Below are positions 62,492-64,000 of a DNA stretch of 64,000 nucleotides, piece after piece (position 1 is the stretch's first letter; each line of letters opens with the position of its first letter). Both the position numbers and the translations under genes were made by a program. This stretch comes from Maniola hyperantus (lineage: Eukaryota; Arthropoda; Insecta; Lepidoptera; Nymphalidae). The DNA lies in the NCBI RefSeq assembly GCF_902806685.2, contig NC_048555.1, forward strand, positions 8,866,001-8,930,000, written 5' to 3'. The notes beneath the pieces were generated by a model. That model was not told the DNA's origin. It searched no databases and saw only the letters and a program-made list of their open reading frames with translations.

Positions 62492-62719
62492 CTAGCTTAT
62501 GCTCGCGACTTCGTCCGCGTGGACTACTAAAATTTCAAACCCCGATATCACCCCCTTAGGGGTTGAATTTTCAAAAATCCTTTCTTAGCGGATACCTACG
62601 TCATAATAGCTATCTGCATGCTAAATTTCAGCCCGATCCGTCCAGTAGTTTGAGCTGTGCGTTGATAGATCAGTCAGTCAGTCAGTCAGTCAGTCACCTT
62701 TTCCTTTTATATATTTAGA
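62492..62719 (-). mobile_element. Non-autonomous Helitron, TCAG-type, reference copy
   Basis: A|CTAGCTTATGCTCGCGACTT, CCCCCTTAGGGGTTGAATTT, AGCGGATACCTACGTCATAA, TTTCAGCCCGATCCGTCCAG, TGAGCTGTGCGTTGATAGAT, (CAGT)n and CCTTTTATATATTTAGA|T. All blocks are intact, 228 bp. On its own strand TC...CTAG, inserted between A and T. Confidence 0.9.
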
Positions 62720-63694
62720 TAAAAATACAGAAAACTTTTTAACAACAAAAGGTGACCTGATCACTAAAGTGATTGTGGCGCAAATAAAAACTGCTCTTCA
62801 AATAGCGCGCATTGATGTTTCACCAGACATCTACACGGTGACAAGCTCACGCTCCTTTACAATTATTATTCTATATCTTTATTCTGAATTCTGTGGTAGC
62901 ATCAGTTTATTTTAATTAATCCTTAATTTAAATTTAAATATAATCTCAAGGAGATAAAGCTAAGCGGGAAAGGTCTTAGAATTTTAATGGGTTGCGATTT
63001 TATTAAGTCTGTCTAAGCAGGTTCGGCAGACTAAGCACGATCAAAGCGACAACGTTTTCTCTCGCGGCTTTTTCCTCGACCAGAGTGTTGCAAAATTTAG
63101 AGAGAGATAGATATACATATGTTACGCTATTTTTTTTCGGGCTTTAGGACACGAAAATATGGCAAGACAATAAAATAAAGCAAAAGATGTATGAAAATAA
63201 CAATAAGGGAAAGTACAGAACAAGATAAGTTAAGCAAACTCGTCAAACAGATAACCGAGATTAGGGCAACGTAAAAAGGGAAATAAGAAAGAAGATGGGA
63301 CAGTGAAATTACAAGCATAACAGGCGTAACTTACACAATGAAGGAATGGGGAAGGAATGTTTGGAAAGTGGCTTGGTTATAAGGGCTCTTGAAACTGGCT
63401 TTGTAAATGTTAGGTAGAACTTAGAAGCAGGTTTCTTTACACGAGGAACAACTAACTCATTGTTTTAGCAATTGCAAAAATCTTTGCAATAGTGCAGACC
63501 GAGTCAACGACTTTTGAGGATGCTCGGCTGCGAGTGAAACGTGCGTTCTAGTGTGTGTGAGAGAAGTTTTGTGGTTATTATAGCTTTATGGTGGTACGTT
63601 ATTCGTATTGCTTGCCAAGACGCTTGCTTTACCTGCATGTCGAGTAACGGACGGACTAGTGGTACATAATCGCCTGATGCATGTTGTAACATGC
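62720..63694. other. Unassigned intergenic sequence
   Basis: No gene recognised. The minus frame at 63127-63318 is Leu/Val/Ile-rich by composition only. GCTTGCTTTACCTGCATGT at about 63622 recurs at 3100. Confidence 0.35.
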
Positions 63695-63860
63695 AGTGTG
63701 CTTAGTATAAGATTTTACATCACACTAACGTTAGCATAGAATTTGAGCATCGAAACACTTCAGCGTTAAAATAAAATGAACTTAACAGCCTTATTTTTAA
63801 ACTCCAGCCCGTCCATACTATAGCCAGTGCTTCAAAGTACTTTAAATCAAGAATCTTTAG
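63695..63860 (+). repeat. Diverged copy of the repeat seen at 31964-32203
   Basis: GTGTGCTTAGTATAAGATTT, ACATCACACTAACG, GAGCATCGAAACACTTCAGC and AAAATGAACTTAACAGCC, then CCAGTGCTTCAAAGTACTTT, follow the order of the 32-kb element. Terminal repeats are not recognisable. Confidence 0.4.
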
Positions 63861-64000
63861 GTCAATTTTACTCTGACGTCATTATGTTTCGAAGCTCGAA
63901 TGCTATCAACATCACATGGGTAAGATGTAAAATGTCGTGCTAAGCACACAGATTTACCTCTAACAAAACTACATACAAGTGAAACAGAAATATTCATTGC
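63861..64000. other. Unassigned sequence at the window edge
   Basis: No gene or repeat recognised. Confidence 0.3.

Overview
This window looks like gene-poor nuclear DNA from a ditrysian lepidopteran (moth or butterfly). I infer the order from its interspersed repeats. The commonest carry a CGACTTCGTCCGCGTGGA core and TC...CTAG ends, as non-autonomous Helitrons do. There is also a family bounded by GGGTTCCGTA motifs, two kinds of tRNA-derived SINE, RTE-like LINE tails, LINE tails ending in (TTCTA)n, and many fold-back MITEs. The background is AT-rich. I see no bacterial operon, no rRNA, no CRISPR array, no convincing single-copy tRNA gene and no intact protein-coding gene. The longest open frame (146 codons, minus strand, 44012-44452) is the C-terminal tail of a 5'-truncated LINE reverse transcriptase. 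The window is therefore intergenic or lies inside one very long intron.

Layout. 1-1420 holds the only GC-rich, gene-like patch: a possible first exon at about 610-848, with an ATG at 742 and a donor-like CAA|GTGAGC. From 1.4 to 14 kb there are Helitron copies, an RTE endonuclease N-terminus (2249-2446), three unrelated fold-back MITEs (4.3, 5.5 and 7.8 kb), a 129-bp tandem repeat (9.7 kb) and a run of GGGTTCCGT-family copies. From 14 to 30 kb there are LINE tails, the GC-rich hairpin MITE (copies at 11.4, 15.8 and 20.5 kb), RTE 3' fragments, an inverted pair of LINE 3' ends (23.0 and 24.5 kb) and SINEs.

From 30 to 45 kb lies a 1-kb Helitron with both ends intact (30163-31173). It is followed by nested Helitrons and MITEs, a head-to-tail Helitron array (38.4-39.0 kb), a Bm1-type SINE (42.0 kb), and a LINE sitting between the arms of an inverted repeat (43.7-44.5 kb). 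From 45 to 64 kb there are full-length SINEs, RTE tails, a two-unit tandem Helitron (55.5 kb) and long stretches with nothing recognisable.

No genes here work together. The biology on view is transposition. Rolling-circle elements provide the framework, LINEs and SINEs and fold-back elements are inserted among them, and several Helitron copies carry inverted duplications that form hairpins. All calls come from reading the sequence by eye. Family names are by motif recognition, and element ends are exact only where TC/CTAG or inverted termini are visible.
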